DNA of 64,000 bases from Microvirga solisilvae. Its GTDB lineage: Bacteria > Pseudomonadota > Alphaproteobacteria > Rhizobiales > Beijerinckiaceae. Below are positions 51,099-60,487 of this stretch, one piece after another. Each line of letters starts with the position of its first letter. The first letter of the stretch is position 1. The DNA lies in contig NZ_JAKUCN010000001.1 in the NCBI RefSeq assembly GCF_022808595.1, forward strand, positions 806,001 through 870,000, given 5' to 3'. The position numbers and the translations under genes were made by a program. Under the pieces are notes generated by a model. It did no database searches. It saw only the letters and a program-made list of their open reading frames with translations, and had not been told where the DNA came from.

Positions 51099-52967
51099 TT
51101 AGATGAACGAGAAGTCATCTGCTGCCAGCCTTGAAAGCTGGAAGTTCTGCAAGGTCAGCTTCATGCCGGTGTTGCCGACATAGTTAAACTGAATCGTATC
51201 GATGACCACATCAGATCCGACCTGACGGGCAGCAGCCTTCACAGCATTGAAATCGGAGAAGAGGCTCTTCAGCATGACAATGCGATCGCCAGCACCGACG
51301 CCGCCCTGGAAGTCAGTGATCAGGGTGTTGTAGATGTCGCCAGCGTAACCCTTACCGACGACATAGAAGGTGTCGAAACCTGAACCGCCGATAAGAACAT
51401 CGGGGGAGTAATAGGTCGAACCGGCCTCGATGAAGAGGTAGTCGTCGCCGTCACCGCCGATGAGGGTGTCGACACCGATGCCGCCGCCGATTGAATCGTT
51501 GCCCTCTCCGCCTTGGAGGATATCGTTGCCGCCCGTATCGGATAGATTATCGTTCCCGGCTCCTCCGATCAGCGTGTCATTGCCCAGGCCGCCGTCGAGG
51601 TAGTCATTACCGACGCCGCCATCGAGATAATCGTCGCCGGCATCACCCCTCAGGGAATCGATGCCAGTTCCACCCCGAAGCACGTCGTTACCGGCGCCGC
51701 CATACAGATAATCGTTACCCTCGCCACCATCGAGCGTATCGTTGCCTGCGTTTCCGGTGAGAGTGTTGTTGGCTTTGTTGCCGCCAAGCCAATCGTTTCC
51801 GCTGCCGCCAATCGCGTTCTCGATCAGCGAGCGCATGTCGCCGCGATACTGCAGGGCATTGTAGACGCTACCTTTAACGCCGGCTTCCTTCTGAGCGGAC
51901 GAGAAGATGGAATAGCCGCCAGGGCTCAGATCGATGCGCAGATTATCCGTATACGCCGACAGGTCGTAGGTATCGATTCCGCCGCCATCCCAGATCGTCA
52001 GGAAGATCTTGTTGCTTCCGGGCCTTCCTTGGCTCGAGCCATTCAGGAAGGTTTCACCCGTCGTAGGATTCCATTTGTAGACGGTAGCACCACTATTCGT
52101 GCTGAAATCCGCCCCATACATCTCCTGCAGCGCAGCGATGTCATACATCATGAAGGTCTGCGGATGAGCGCCATGATTGTATGTCATGACCGTATATTCG
52201 GTCGAGTCGAGATGGGCAGAGATCTTTGGCGTGCCGGGGCCGAACTCGTGCGTATGCTTCAGGCCGAGTGCGTGACCCACTTCATGCAGCATGATGTAGT
52301 ATTGGTAGGAGCCGGGCGTCGGCGCAGCCGTATGGCCGTCGATGATCCATGTGTCCCCGCCGAAAATTGGCGTACCCGGGAAATAAGCATGGCTCCGATC
52401 AATGATGCTGTTCGGCTGGAAGGCAGCAATCTTGACGTTTGCGTCGTTACGGCCCGCATATGAGAAGGAGACGTTTGTGAAGGATTCCAGGGAAGTCAGA
52501 GAGAGCCCCCCATATGCGCCCCTGAAGATGCTGTGGAAAGCTGTCTGGGCGAGCATAGAAATCGGCTTGAAGCCTTCGGCGCTCGGATTGATCCATTCGT
52601 AGTCGCTACGGGAATCCGGGAAACTATAAGTAATTGTTTCACCAGCCCACTGAGAACCTGAGAAAAGGGCCAGCACGTCCGGATCAATATCGAACGGTAT
52701 ATAGTATTTTGCGTCGCCTATTACAGCACCATCGAAAGCCATCGATGGCGCACTATTGAAATCTTTCAACCAGGGGTATGAGAAATTCACGAAATCCGAA
52801 AAATCGACGGGGGTATACTCGTAATTTTCCGATTCCACCGAAGCCGCATACTCACTTGAAGCAAAGGGAACTGCCGAATTGCTTCCAACCTTGCGGGCAT
52901 AGGTCATGTGATCCGCGAAATTGGTCCAGGAAACCCCTTTGAGGTCCTTAGTACAAGCAAAACACAT
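51099..52967 (-). CDS. Serralysin-like M10 metalloprotease with RTX repeats
   Basis: Secreted zinc protease. 622 aa. Zinc motif HEVGHALGLKH at 228-238 with Glu 229, Met-turn TVMTYNHG (Met 261), then about a dozen GGxGxDxxx calcium-binding RTX nonapeptides (about 387-512) and a C-terminal aliphatic/acidic end typical of type I secretion signals. It lacks an N-terminal signal peptide and begins MCFACTKD, an unusual CxxC. No secretion ABC genes are adjacent. Upstream GAGGGGCTATC gives a good start. Confidence 0.92.
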   Translation of the reverse strand: MCFACTKDLKGVSWTNFADHMTYARKVGSNSAVPFASSEYAASVESENYEYTPVDFSDFVNFSYPWLKDFNSAPSMAFDGAVIGDAKYYIPFDIDPDVLALFSGSQWAGETITYSFPDSRSDYEWINPSAEGFKPISMLAQTAFHSIFRGAYGGLSLTSLESFTNVSFSYAGRNDANVKIAAFQPNSIIDRSHAYFPGTPIFGGDTWIIDGHTAAPTPGSYQYYIMLHEVGHALGLKHTHEFGPGTPKISAHLDSTEYTVMTYNHGAHPQTFMMYDIAALQEMYGADFSTNSGATVYKWNPTTGETFLNGSSQGRPGSNKIFLTIWDGGGIDTYDLSAYTDNLRIDLSPGGYSIFSSAQKEAGVKGSVYNALQYRGDMRSLIENAIGGSGNDWLGGNKANNTLTGNAGNDTLDGGEGNDYLYGGAGNDVLRGGTGIDSLRGDAGDDYLDGGVGNDYLDGGLGNDTLIGGAGNDNLSDTGGNDILQGGEGNDSIGGGIGVDTLIGGDGDDYLFIEAGSTYYSPDVLIGGSGFDTFYVVGKGYAGDIYNTLITDFQGGVGAGDRIVMLKSLFSDFNAVKAAARQVGSDVVIDTIQFNYVGNTGMKLTLQNFQLSRLAADDFSFI

Positions 52968-53116
52968 GATAGCCCCTCCATAAGGAAACGTTAGAACATA
53001 TTATTAAATTCCTTAAGCTTAGCAATAGACCATACGCTCTAGTCAGGATGGAATCCCGCTCACAACCTGCTAGAAGAGCCCCTGAAATTTCCCTATAGAG
53101 CCAGACGAGAGCCGCG

Positions 53117-54379
53117 ATGAACGCGCCAAGATCCGAATTCCTGAAGGTGCTCACCGAGCGGGGCTTCATTCACCAGACCTCCGATTTCGAGGGTGTGGAT
53201 GCCGCCGCCCTGGAAAATCGCCTGACAACCTATGTGGGCTATGACTGCACGGGCCCGTCCCTGCACGTGGGCCATCTGCTCTCGATCATGATGCTGCACT
53301 GGCTTCAGAAGACCGGCGCCGGCAAGCCGATCACGCTCATGGGCGGCGGCACGACCCGGGTGGGCGATCCTTCCGGCAAGGACGAGAGCCGCAAGCTCCT
53401 CACCGTCGAGCAGATCGAAGACAACAAGAACAGCATCAAGACGGTGTTCTCGCGCTTCATCTCCTTCGGCGATGGTAAGACCGACGCCACAATGGTGGAC
53501 AATGCCGAGTGGCTGACCAAGCTCAACTACATCGAGTTCCTGCGCGATGTGGGCCGCCACTTCTCTGTCAACCGCATGCTGTCCTTCGACAGCGTGAAGC
53601 TGCGCCTCGACCGCGAGCATGAGCTGTCGTTCCTGGAATTCAACTACATGATCCTCCAGGCCTACGACTTCGTGGAGCTGAACAAGCGCTACGGCTGCGT
53701 GCTGCAGATGGGCGGTTCGGACCAGTGGGGCAACATCGTCAACGGCATCGATCTCGGTCGCCGCCTCGGCACGCCGCAGCTCTACGCCGTCACCTGCCCG
53801 CTGCTCACCACGGCTTCCGGCGCAAAAATGGGCAAGACCGCCTCCGGCGCGGTGTGGCTCAACGCCGACATGCTGAGCCCCTACGATTACTGGCAGTTCT
53901 GGCGCAACACGGAAGACGCAGATGTGGGCCGCTTCCTGAAGCTGTTCACTCTGCTGCCGATGGACGAGATCGCCAAGCTCGGCTCGCTCCAAGGCGCCGA
54001 GATCAACGAAGCGAAGAAGGTGCTGGCGACGGAAGCCACCGCCCTCCTCCATGGCCGCGAAGCAGCCGAACTCGCAGCGGAGACCGCGCAAAAGACCTTC
54101 GAGCAGGGCGAGCTCGCCGAAAGCCTGCCCACCATCGAAGTGCCATCCAACATTCTCAAGGAAGGCCTTGGCGTTCTCACCGCTTTCGGCCCCGATTACG
54201 CGAAGCTCGTGCCGTCATCGAGCGAGGCGCGGCGTCAGGTGAAGAGCGGCGGCCTGAAGGTGAATGATCAGACGGTGTCCGACGAGCGCGCGTCTCTCGG
54301 CATGTCCGATCTGACGAGCGAAGGAGTGATCAAGCTGTCCTTCGGCAAGAAGAAGCACGTGCTTCTGCGGGCTGTCTAA
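53117..54379 (+). CDS. tyrS: Tyrosyl-tRNA synthetase
   Basis: Charges tRNA-Tyr. 420 aa. Class I HIGH-like motif [15 protein letters not shown], the KMSKS equivalent [13 protein letters not shown], the Tyr-binding [13 protein letters not shown], and a C-terminal S4 RNA-binding domain ([21 protein letters not shown]). Complete and standard. Confidence 0.97.
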   Translation: MNAPRSEFLKVLTERGFIHQTSDFEGVDAAALENRLTTYVGYDCTGPSLHVGHLLSIMMLHWLQKTGAGKPITLMGGGTTRVGDPSGKDESRKLLTVEQIEDNKNSIKTVFSRFISFGDGKTDATMVDNAEWLTKLNYIEFLRDVGRHFSVNRMLSFDSVKLRLDREHELSFLEFNYMILQAYDFVELNKRYGCVLQMGGSDQWGNIVNGIDLGRRLGTPQLYAVTCPLLTTASGAKMGKTASGAVWLNADMLSPYDYWQFWRNTEDADVGRFLKLFTLLPMDEIAKLGSLQGAEINEAKKVLATEATALLHGREAAELAAETAQKTFEQGELAESLPTIEVPSNILKEGLGVLTAFGPDYAKLVPSSSEARRQVKSGGLKVNDQTVSDERASLGMSDLTSEGVIKLSFGKKKHVLLRAV

Positions 54380-54382
54380 GGC

Positions 54383-57300
54383 TTATCGATCTGGAGTCGC
54401 AGGCAGCGCGTCCGTCTGCTGCGGCTCCATTCCTACGCCGAAGAGCTTGCGCAGGAAGCCCGGCGCCACCGCCGAGAGCGGATTGACCGTCAGCGTGGGC
54501 GCAGAGGCAGAGCCCGAAGCGCGGAAATTGACCGCGAACAAACCCTCATATTGGCTGCCGCCCAGCAGAGGCCCGAACAGGGGCACCTGGGCGAAGGCAT
54601 TGTTCAGCCCATAGGCCGGAACGAAGGTGCCGGAAATATCCATGCGGTCGCGGCTGTGGTCGATGAAGCCGCCGAGTGTGAAACCGATCTGGCCGCCATA
54701 GATCGCGGCGTCCTTGAAATCGATACGGCCTGCCGTGCGCGTGAACTCGGCGCGGGCTCGCGCGAAAGCGACCTCGTTCAAATCCACCCGCACGGATTGC
54801 GGATTGCCGGCCCTGTCCTGCCCGGTAACCATCTGCGTCTGCGTGGGAATGATCCGGCGCAGGGCCGGCTCATTGACGATGCTGAAGGAGCGCAGCAGCA
54901 TGACTCCCGGCTGAGCCCCCTCGCCCGTCGACATATTGATGATGAGATCGCCGCCGGCCATGCGCTTGTAGATATCCGTGAAGCGCAGAAGCGCTCCTGC
55001 ATCCTCGGCCTGGATGATGATGACCGCTCCGTTGCGCCCCTGCGCATCGGTCCGCGCGAGAACGTTCGTCGCGCCAAGGCGGCCTTTCATGTCGAGCTGA
55101 CGCACGACATCCTTGCGCATCGAGGTCTTGATCACCGCATTGGTGATCGCCTCGTTGTTGTAGCCGGTCAGGATGTTGAGCGAGAGATCGAGATCGAAAT
55201 CCTTCGAGTCCTTTGCATTCCCGTTGCGGGATGCAGATTGCGCGCCGGAGTTTTTCAAGAAGGGACGCGCATCACCCACATTGCCACGCACCGTCACCTT
55301 GTAGGCGCCGCCGGACTGCTCGATCTGCGCGCGCATGTCGTCGCCCGGCGAGAGCTTGAAGGTGGACAGGTCCGCCTTCTCCAGGTTGCCCTCCTTCGAC
55401 AAGGTTGCCGTGCCGCGCAGGCTGACGCTGCCGCTGTCGAGTTGCAGATCCTTGATCTCGGTCGAAGGGCCTTCGAGCATTGTCAGCGTGAGCTTGCCGG
55501 GTCGGCCAGCGGGCTTCACCCAGCCGGGAATGAGCTGATCCACGCCCGCTTTTGCGAGATCGGCTTCGACGATCATGCCGGGCGCATCGGGTTTTCCGAG
55601 AGGCACGCCGACCTTCAGGGCGATGGGGCCCGTCAGTTGCGAGCCGAAGGAGAGCCCGCGCCTGTTGCGTGCGGCGTCGTCGAGCACGAAAGCCACATTC
55701 GCCTGGCCACCCTGACGATTCTTCTGCACATCGATATTGGCAGGCCCGCCACCGAGCTTGCCCTCGCCCTTGATCGACAGATCGCCCTGGTTATAGGCGA
55801 TAGCGAGATTGCCGCCCTCCAGCTTCTCCTTGCCGAAAAGTTTGTCGAGAGTAACCTCGCTCAGCGTTCCCGTGATCTTCAGCGGAAGATCGGCGACAGG
55901 CGGAATGTCCTTCACCGGAAGGCCGATGCCGACCTTCAGGTCCGCCTTGCCCTTCATGGTGGCGGGATCGACCTCGATCCCCGCGATCTGCTTCACGAGA
56001 GGCTGCTGGAGCATGGCGCCGACACCGTCCGCTCCGCCCATGAGGCGGAAATCGATGCGCGCGACCGCCTTGTCGTCCCAGTAATTATTCAGAGTGAAGG
56101 TGCCGTCCGAAGCATTGAGGCTGAAATTGCCCGGCATATCCACGCGGCCAGCCGGTGCGCGCAGGGCAACCTTCGTCCCGCTCACCTGCCCGCTCACGTC
56201 CATGTTCGACACGGGAGGCAAACCTTCTGCAGCCTGCAGCGTGCCCTGCGAAATCTGGAAGTCGATCTTCACGGAATCGTCGGAAATAGGCCCGCCGGAC
56301 AACGATTTCTCGACATCGGTTCCTGTCATCGCGACTTTGAGCTTGAAGTCTTCGAGCGTCCCGCTCTTGAGGTTCGCGACAAGGAAGCGCCGCACCGGCG
56401 GGGCCACGGCCTCTGGCCAGATGCGCAGAGCCGAGCGGATATTCGTCTTCGTGGCCGTGACGTCGAACTTGAGCCCCTTCGGATCGGCGGAAGCGGCCAG
56501 GGCGCCGCCGACATCCACGGAAAGATCGGGACCTCTCAGCTTGAGGCTGTTGATGGCGACGCCGTCCGGGCCCGAGAGGTCGGCATCCACCTGCGAGACC
56601 TGAAGCGGCGCATCGCCGGGCGCGGCTCCGGACCAGACGATATCCTTGCCGCTGAGCAGGAGGCGCCAGGGATTGTCCGCTGTCGGCGCCGCCAACGTTC
56701 CCTGGAGCTTGACGCGGGTATCGCCGCCCTTGAGTTCGAGGACCGGCAGATTGAGTGTCTTCTTTCCCTCGTTCCACTCGGCCACGATGGTCGCGCGCTC
56801 AACCGGGAGTGCCGAGGTGTCCTTGTCCTCGATCTGAATCATGCCCGCATTGCTGTCGAGGCGCGTCTTCAGCTCCGTGACGCGGCCATCCGCATATGCC
56901 ACGTCGAAGCGGCCGGAGAATTCAAGATCGGTGGCGGCGGGAAGGCTCGACAGGCCACTGAGCAGGAGGATGTCCTGAATCGGCGCAGCATCGGCAACGA
57001 CGGATGCGCGGTAGGCTGTCCCGCTTTCGGCTTTGACGTCGCCGCTCAGTTGCCAGGGGCCTTGCTTGCCTTCGACGGTCGATGCGAAGTGACGACCGCC
57101 ATTCTCCGACCAATCGAATACGGCATCGACGCGATCGAACCGCGCCCGCTCCTTGAGGTCGGCATCGATGAAGACAAGCCGAGCATTGGTGAGCTGCGCT
57201 CGATCGAGAGAGTTGAGAACACTGCGCGGCCCGACAATCAGATCGAACAGCGATCCGACCGCGCCTGACACCTGCGACGGACCGTTCGCGCTGATGGCCA

Positions 57301-57859
57301 GGGAGGCGGCAGCGGCCTTCGAGGGTGACGGCTCGACCGCCCCTTCGCTGGAGGCATGCGCGTCCTCGGTGGTCTGCACGGGCGAGAAGGTCAGGGAGCC
57401 GTCGCGATTGACCAGGACGCGCAGCTGCAGATCACGCACCTGAATGGCTTTCGGCTGCAGATTGGCCGTGAGCAGGGATACGAAATCCACGCTGACGAGC
57501 GCATGAGGAGCACGCACCACCAGTTCGCCGCCGGGCGCGCGGATGTCGAGCCCGTTTGCCCTCAAGGCCGGCATCCCCTCATGGAGCTCAATGGCGGTGT
57601 TGCGCAGAGCGACCGACCAGCCGGGCCCGATCCGGGCGGCCAGGGCGTCCGCGACGCGCTCGGGCAGGCGTCCGAAACTCATGGGGCCTGCGGAAAGGCG
57701 CAGATAAAACAGGCCGGCGATGACGACGAGGAAGACGACGAGACCGAGCTTAGCGTAGAGCGTACCGCGGACCACCCGGCGCCAAAGGCTCTTTTTGGCC
57801 GGTTCTTGCCGGGGCAACGTGGTACGGAACGGTAACTTCATTCTTGTGATGTCAGGCAA
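54383..57859 (-). CDS. Large AsmA-like protein (DUF3971/YhdP family)
   Basis: Probable bridge-like lipid transporter of the envelope. 1158 aa. One N-terminal membrane segment (AKLGLVVFLVVIAGLFYLRL, about 36-55), then a long periplasmic part of repeated beta-strand units with DUF3971 character, ending in an AsmA-like C-terminal domain (IDFKDAAIYGGQIGFTLGGFIDHSRDRMDISGTFVPAYGLNNAF). In E. coli YhdP works with TamB and YdbH in phospholipid transport to the outer membrane; the same role here is inference. Converges with tyrS (3-nt gap). Confidence 0.88.
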   Translation of the reverse strand: MPDITRMKLPFRTTLPRQEPAKKSLWRRVVRGTLYAKLGLVVFLVVIAGLFYLRLSAGPMSFGRLPERVADALAARIGPGWSVALRNTAIELHEGMPALRANGLDIRAPGGELVVRAPHALVSVDFVSLLTANLQPKAIQVRDLQLRVLVNRDGSLTFSPVQTTEDAHASSEGAVEPSPSKAAAASLAISANGPSQVSGAVGSLFDLIVGPRSVLNSLDRAQLTNARLVFIDADLKERARFDRVDAVFDWSENGGRHFASTVEGKQGPWQLSGDVKAESGTAYRASVVADAAPIQDILLLSGLSSLPAATDLEFSGRFDVAYADGRVTELKTRLDSNAGMIQIEDKDTSALPVERATIVAEWNEGKKTLNLPVLELKGGDTRVKLQGTLAAPTADNPWRLLLSGKDIVWSGAAPGDAPLQVSQVDADLSGPDGVAINSLKLRGPDLSVDVGGALAASADPKGLKFDVTATKTNIRSALRIWPEAVAPPVRRFLVANLKSGTLEDFKLKVAMTGTDVEKSLSGGPISDDSVKIDFQISQGTLQAAEGLPPVSNMDVSGQVSGTKVALRAPAGRVDMPGNFSLNASDGTFTLNNYWDDKAVARIDFRLMGGADGVGAMLQQPLVKQIAGIEVDPATMKGKADLKVGIGLPVKDIPPVADLPLKITGTLSEVTLDKLFGKEKLEGGNLAIAYNQGDLSIKGEGKLGGGPANIDVQKNRQGGQANVAFVLDDAARNRRGLSFGSQLTGPIALKVGVPLGKPDAPGMIVEADLAKAGVDQLIPGWVKPAGRPGKLTLTMLEGPSTEIKDLQLDSGSVSLRGTATLSKEGNLEKADLSTFKLSPGDDMRAQIEQSGGAYKVTVRGNVGDARPFLKNSGAQSASRNGNAKDSKDFDLDLSLNILTGYNNEAITNAVIKTSMRKDVVRQLDMKGRLGATNVLARTDAQGRNGAVIIIQAEDAGALLRFTDIYKRMAGGDLIINMSTGEGAQPGVMLLRSFSIVNEPALRRIIPTQTQMVTGQDRAGNPQSVRVDLNEVAFARARAEFTRTAGRIDFKDAAIYGGQIGFTLGGFIDHSRDRMDISGTFVPAYGLNNAFAQVPLFGPLLGGSQYEGLFAVNFRASGSASAPTLTVNPLSAVAPGFLRKLFGVGMEPQQTDALPATPDR

Positions 57860-58000
57860 CCCGGTTCTTGCGCTTCTGCGGCAGCGAGGGAATCACTTGA
57901 GGGACCTTAACCGTCCTGGCAGCCTCCCGCGACCACCTCTTTCCCACCATGCACACAAGAGGTTTCCAACCAATACATTCCGCCAAAAGGAAGGCGAATA

Positions 58001-58468
58001 ATGTCTCTAAACCCTGGAAATAAAGCCCCTGCCTTCACCCTGCCCGCCACCGGCGGCACGGATATTTCGCTTGAGAGCCTCAAGGGCCGGAAAGCCGTGC
58101 TGTATTTCTACCCGAAGGACGACACCAGCGGCTGCACCCTGGAGGCCAAGGATTTCCAGGCCTTAGGCAAGGAATTCGAGGCCGCCGACACGGTGATCAT
58201 CGGCGTCTCGCCCGACCCGATGACGAGCCACGACAAGTTCCGCGCCAAATACGGGCTCGAATTCCCCCTCGCCTCAGACGAGGAAAAGGCCATGCTGGAG
58301 GCTTATGGGGTCTGGGTCGAGAAGAGCATGTACGGCCGCAAATACATGGGCGTCGAGCGCACGACCGTTCTCATCGACCGCGACGGCACCATCGCCAAGG
58401 TCTGGAACAAGGTGAAGGTCCAGGGTCATGCGCAGGAAGTGCTGGCGGCGGCGAAGGCTCTCAAGTAA
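58001..58468 (+). CDS. bcp: Peroxiredoxin, Bcp/PrxQ family, 1-Cys form
   Basis: Reduces peroxides with a peroxidatic Cys. 155 aa. Active site in YPKDDTSGCTLEAKDFQAL. In 2-Cys Bcp proteins a resolving Cys lies five residues further (GCTTQAC); here that position is Lys and no other Cys is seen, so it must use an external thiol. GAAGGCGAATA precedes the start. Overlaps the convergent hydrolase by 8 bp. Confidence 0.94.
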   Translation: MSLNPGNKAPAFTLPATGGTDISLESLKGRKAVLYFYPKDDTSGCTLEAKDFQALGKEFEAADTVIIGVSPDPMTSHDKFRAKYGLEFPLASDEEKAMLEAYGVWVEKSMYGRKYMGVERTTVLIDRDGTIAKVWNKVKVQGHAQEVLAAAKALK

Positions 58469-59132
58469 CCGGTTGCTGCGCCTGATCGAGCCAGGCAGCC
58501 AGGCGTTTCATGACTTCGGCCATCGCTTCCACCGAGCCGATCACATCTCCCGGTGTCTCGAGCCCATGATCGAGACCGGGGAGCAGAGCTACCTCCGCTC
58601 CCCTCGCGCGGGCCGCCTCCACATATTCCGCCTCGTAATGTGGATCAGCCGTGCCGAGCACGATGATCGAACGCTGCGGGCAACGGGCCATGCCATCGAG
58701 GACGCCATGTGTCTTGAATCCGGGCGTCAGCCAGACGAGATCGGCCGAGGCAAGGCTCGGCTCATCGGGTGCCAAAGCCGCCATGGCGGCCGTGCCCAGT
58801 GACTTGCCGACCAGGGTGAAGTGCTCGTAACCGCCGAGCAAGGAAACGACATCCATGACGGCGCGAGCATCATCCCCGATCCAGGTGACCTTCTCATCCT
58901 CGGGCAAGTCGGCGAAGTCAGGGATCTGATCGTAGCTGTAATCGACCGTCAGCACCTCGTAGCCGCGCTCAAGCAGAAGCTGGCGCGGGTAGTAGAGCAC
59001 TGGCATGGAATTGCGGTAGGTCAGGCCGGGAAAAAGAATGGCAAGGCGTCGGCTTGGACGATCCTGACGGATCAAAGTGCCGGAAATGGCGACGCCTTGG
59101 CGCCCCGCGATCGTAAGCTTTTCCTGCTTCAT
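58461..59132 (-). CDS. Alpha/beta hydrolase-like protein
   Basis: 223 aa. LAILFPGLTYRNSMPVLYYPRQLLLERGYEVLTVDYSYD defines a dienelactone-hydrolase-like N-terminus; nucleophile region LVGKSLGTAAMAAL, acid candidate in VLGTADPHY, His in LPGLDHGLETPGD. Substrate unknown, cytosolic. Convergent overlap with bcp. Confidence 0.85.
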   Translation of the reverse strand: MKQEKLTIAGRQGVAISGTLIRQDRPSRRLAILFPGLTYRNSMPVLYYPRQLLLERGYEVLTVDYSYDQIPDFADLPEDEKVTWIGDDARAVMDVVSLLGGYEHFTLVGKSLGTAAMAALAPDEPSLASADLVWLTPGFKTHGVLDGMARCPQRSIIVLGTADPHYEAEYVEAARARGAEVALLPGLDHGLETPGDVIGSVEAMAEVMKRLAAWLDQAQQPVT

Positions 59133-59193
59133 GATGCGAACCGGTGAACATGCCTTTCCAGGGTAACTGGATCACGTTCACCGGTCGGCAAGC

Positions 59194-60322
59194 TTAATCA
59201 ATATCCTCGACGTCTTCGCCGCCACCGTAAACACGCTGCGCGAGCGAGGCTTCCATGAAGGGGTCGAGATCGCCGTCGAGCACGTCCTGCGGGCTCTGGG
59301 ACTGGGTGCCCGTGCGCAGGTCCTTCACGAGCTGGTAGGGCTGCAGCACGTAGGAGCGGATCTGGTGACCCCAGCCGATATCGGTCTTGGCGGCAGCTTC
59401 CGCATTCGCCTTTTCCTCGCGCTTCTTCAGCTCCGCCTCATAGAGACGGGCGCGCAGCATGTTCCAGGCGGTCGCGCGGTTCTTGTGCTGCGAACGCTCC
59501 TGCTGGCAGGCCACGACGATGCCGCTCGGAATGTGCGTGATACGCACCGCCGAGTCCGTGGTGTTCACGTGCTGACCGCCTGCGCCGGACGAACGGAACG
59601 TATCGATGCGGCAATCGGATTCCTTGATCTCGATGTTGATGCGGTCATCCACCACCGGATAGACCCACACCGAAGCGAAGCTCGTGTGGCGGCGCGCATT
59701 GGAATCGTAAGGCGAGATGCGCACGAGGCGGTGCACACCTGACTCGGTCTTCAGCCAGCCATAGGCGTTGTGGCCCTTGATCAGGAGTGTAGCGCTCTTG
59801 ATGCCGGCCTCTTCACCGTCGGTGATTTCGAGAAGCTCGACCTTGTACTTCCGGCGCTCGGCCCAACGGGCATACATGCGCTGGAGCATGGAGGCCCAAT
59901 CCTGGCTCTCCGTGCCGCCGGCGCCCGAATGGACTTCCACATAGGTGTCGTTGGCATCGGCCTCACCGGAGAGCAGCGTTTCCACCTGACGGCGCGCGGC
60001 TTCTTCCTGAAGGGCGCGGATCGTCTCCTCGCCTTCCTTGATGGTGTCTTCGTCCTCTTCCATCTCGCCGAGCTCGATCAGCGTGATCGCGTCATCGAGC
60101 TCCTGCTCCATGCGCTTGATGGAGGAGATCTGGTCTTCGAGCGAGGTTCGCTCGCGCATGATCTTCTGCGCGGCTTCCGCATCGTTCCAGAGGTTCGGGT
60201 CTTCGGCGTTGGCGTTCAGTTCGGCGAGGCGGCGCTGGGCATTATCCCAGTCAAAGATGCCTCCTCAGCAGCCCGACTGACTGCTTGGTCTCTTCTACGA
60301 GGTGTTCGATTTCGGCGCGCAT
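59194..60322 (-). CDS. prfB: Peptide chain release factor 2, with programmed +1 frameshift
   Basis: Terminates translation at UGA and UAA. The gene starts at ATG 60322, reads 23 codons to CTT (60256-60254) and meets an in-frame TGA (60253-60251). An AGGAGG lies 3 nt before CTT, the classic RF2 frameshift site. Skipping one base (60253) restores the frame (GAC TGG GAT...), which runs to 59194; total about 375 aa. The GGQ motif ([15 protein letters not shown]) is intact. The stop-recognition tripeptide reads SPY rather than SPF ([15 protein letters not shown]). The frameshift is autoregulation, not damage. Confidence 0.95.
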
Positions 60323-60487
60323 GGCGTCTTGATATCCGTGCCTTGAGTCTGGGGCGTCTTAAGATGAGCGTCCCTGCGTGTAAAGAAAACTTCCTCAAAA
60401 CCGGCAACGCTGCAGACCTTGGAGGCCTGCAGCGATCACCGATATCGGCTTGTCAGGAAGCGCGATGGATATGGGTTCCGTGCCGGA

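Noticed and set aside
59194..60322. prfB as a frameshifted pseudogene
   Set aside because: The AGGAGG-CTT-TGA-C signal is the conserved RF2 autoregulatory frameshift and the rest of the gene is intact.
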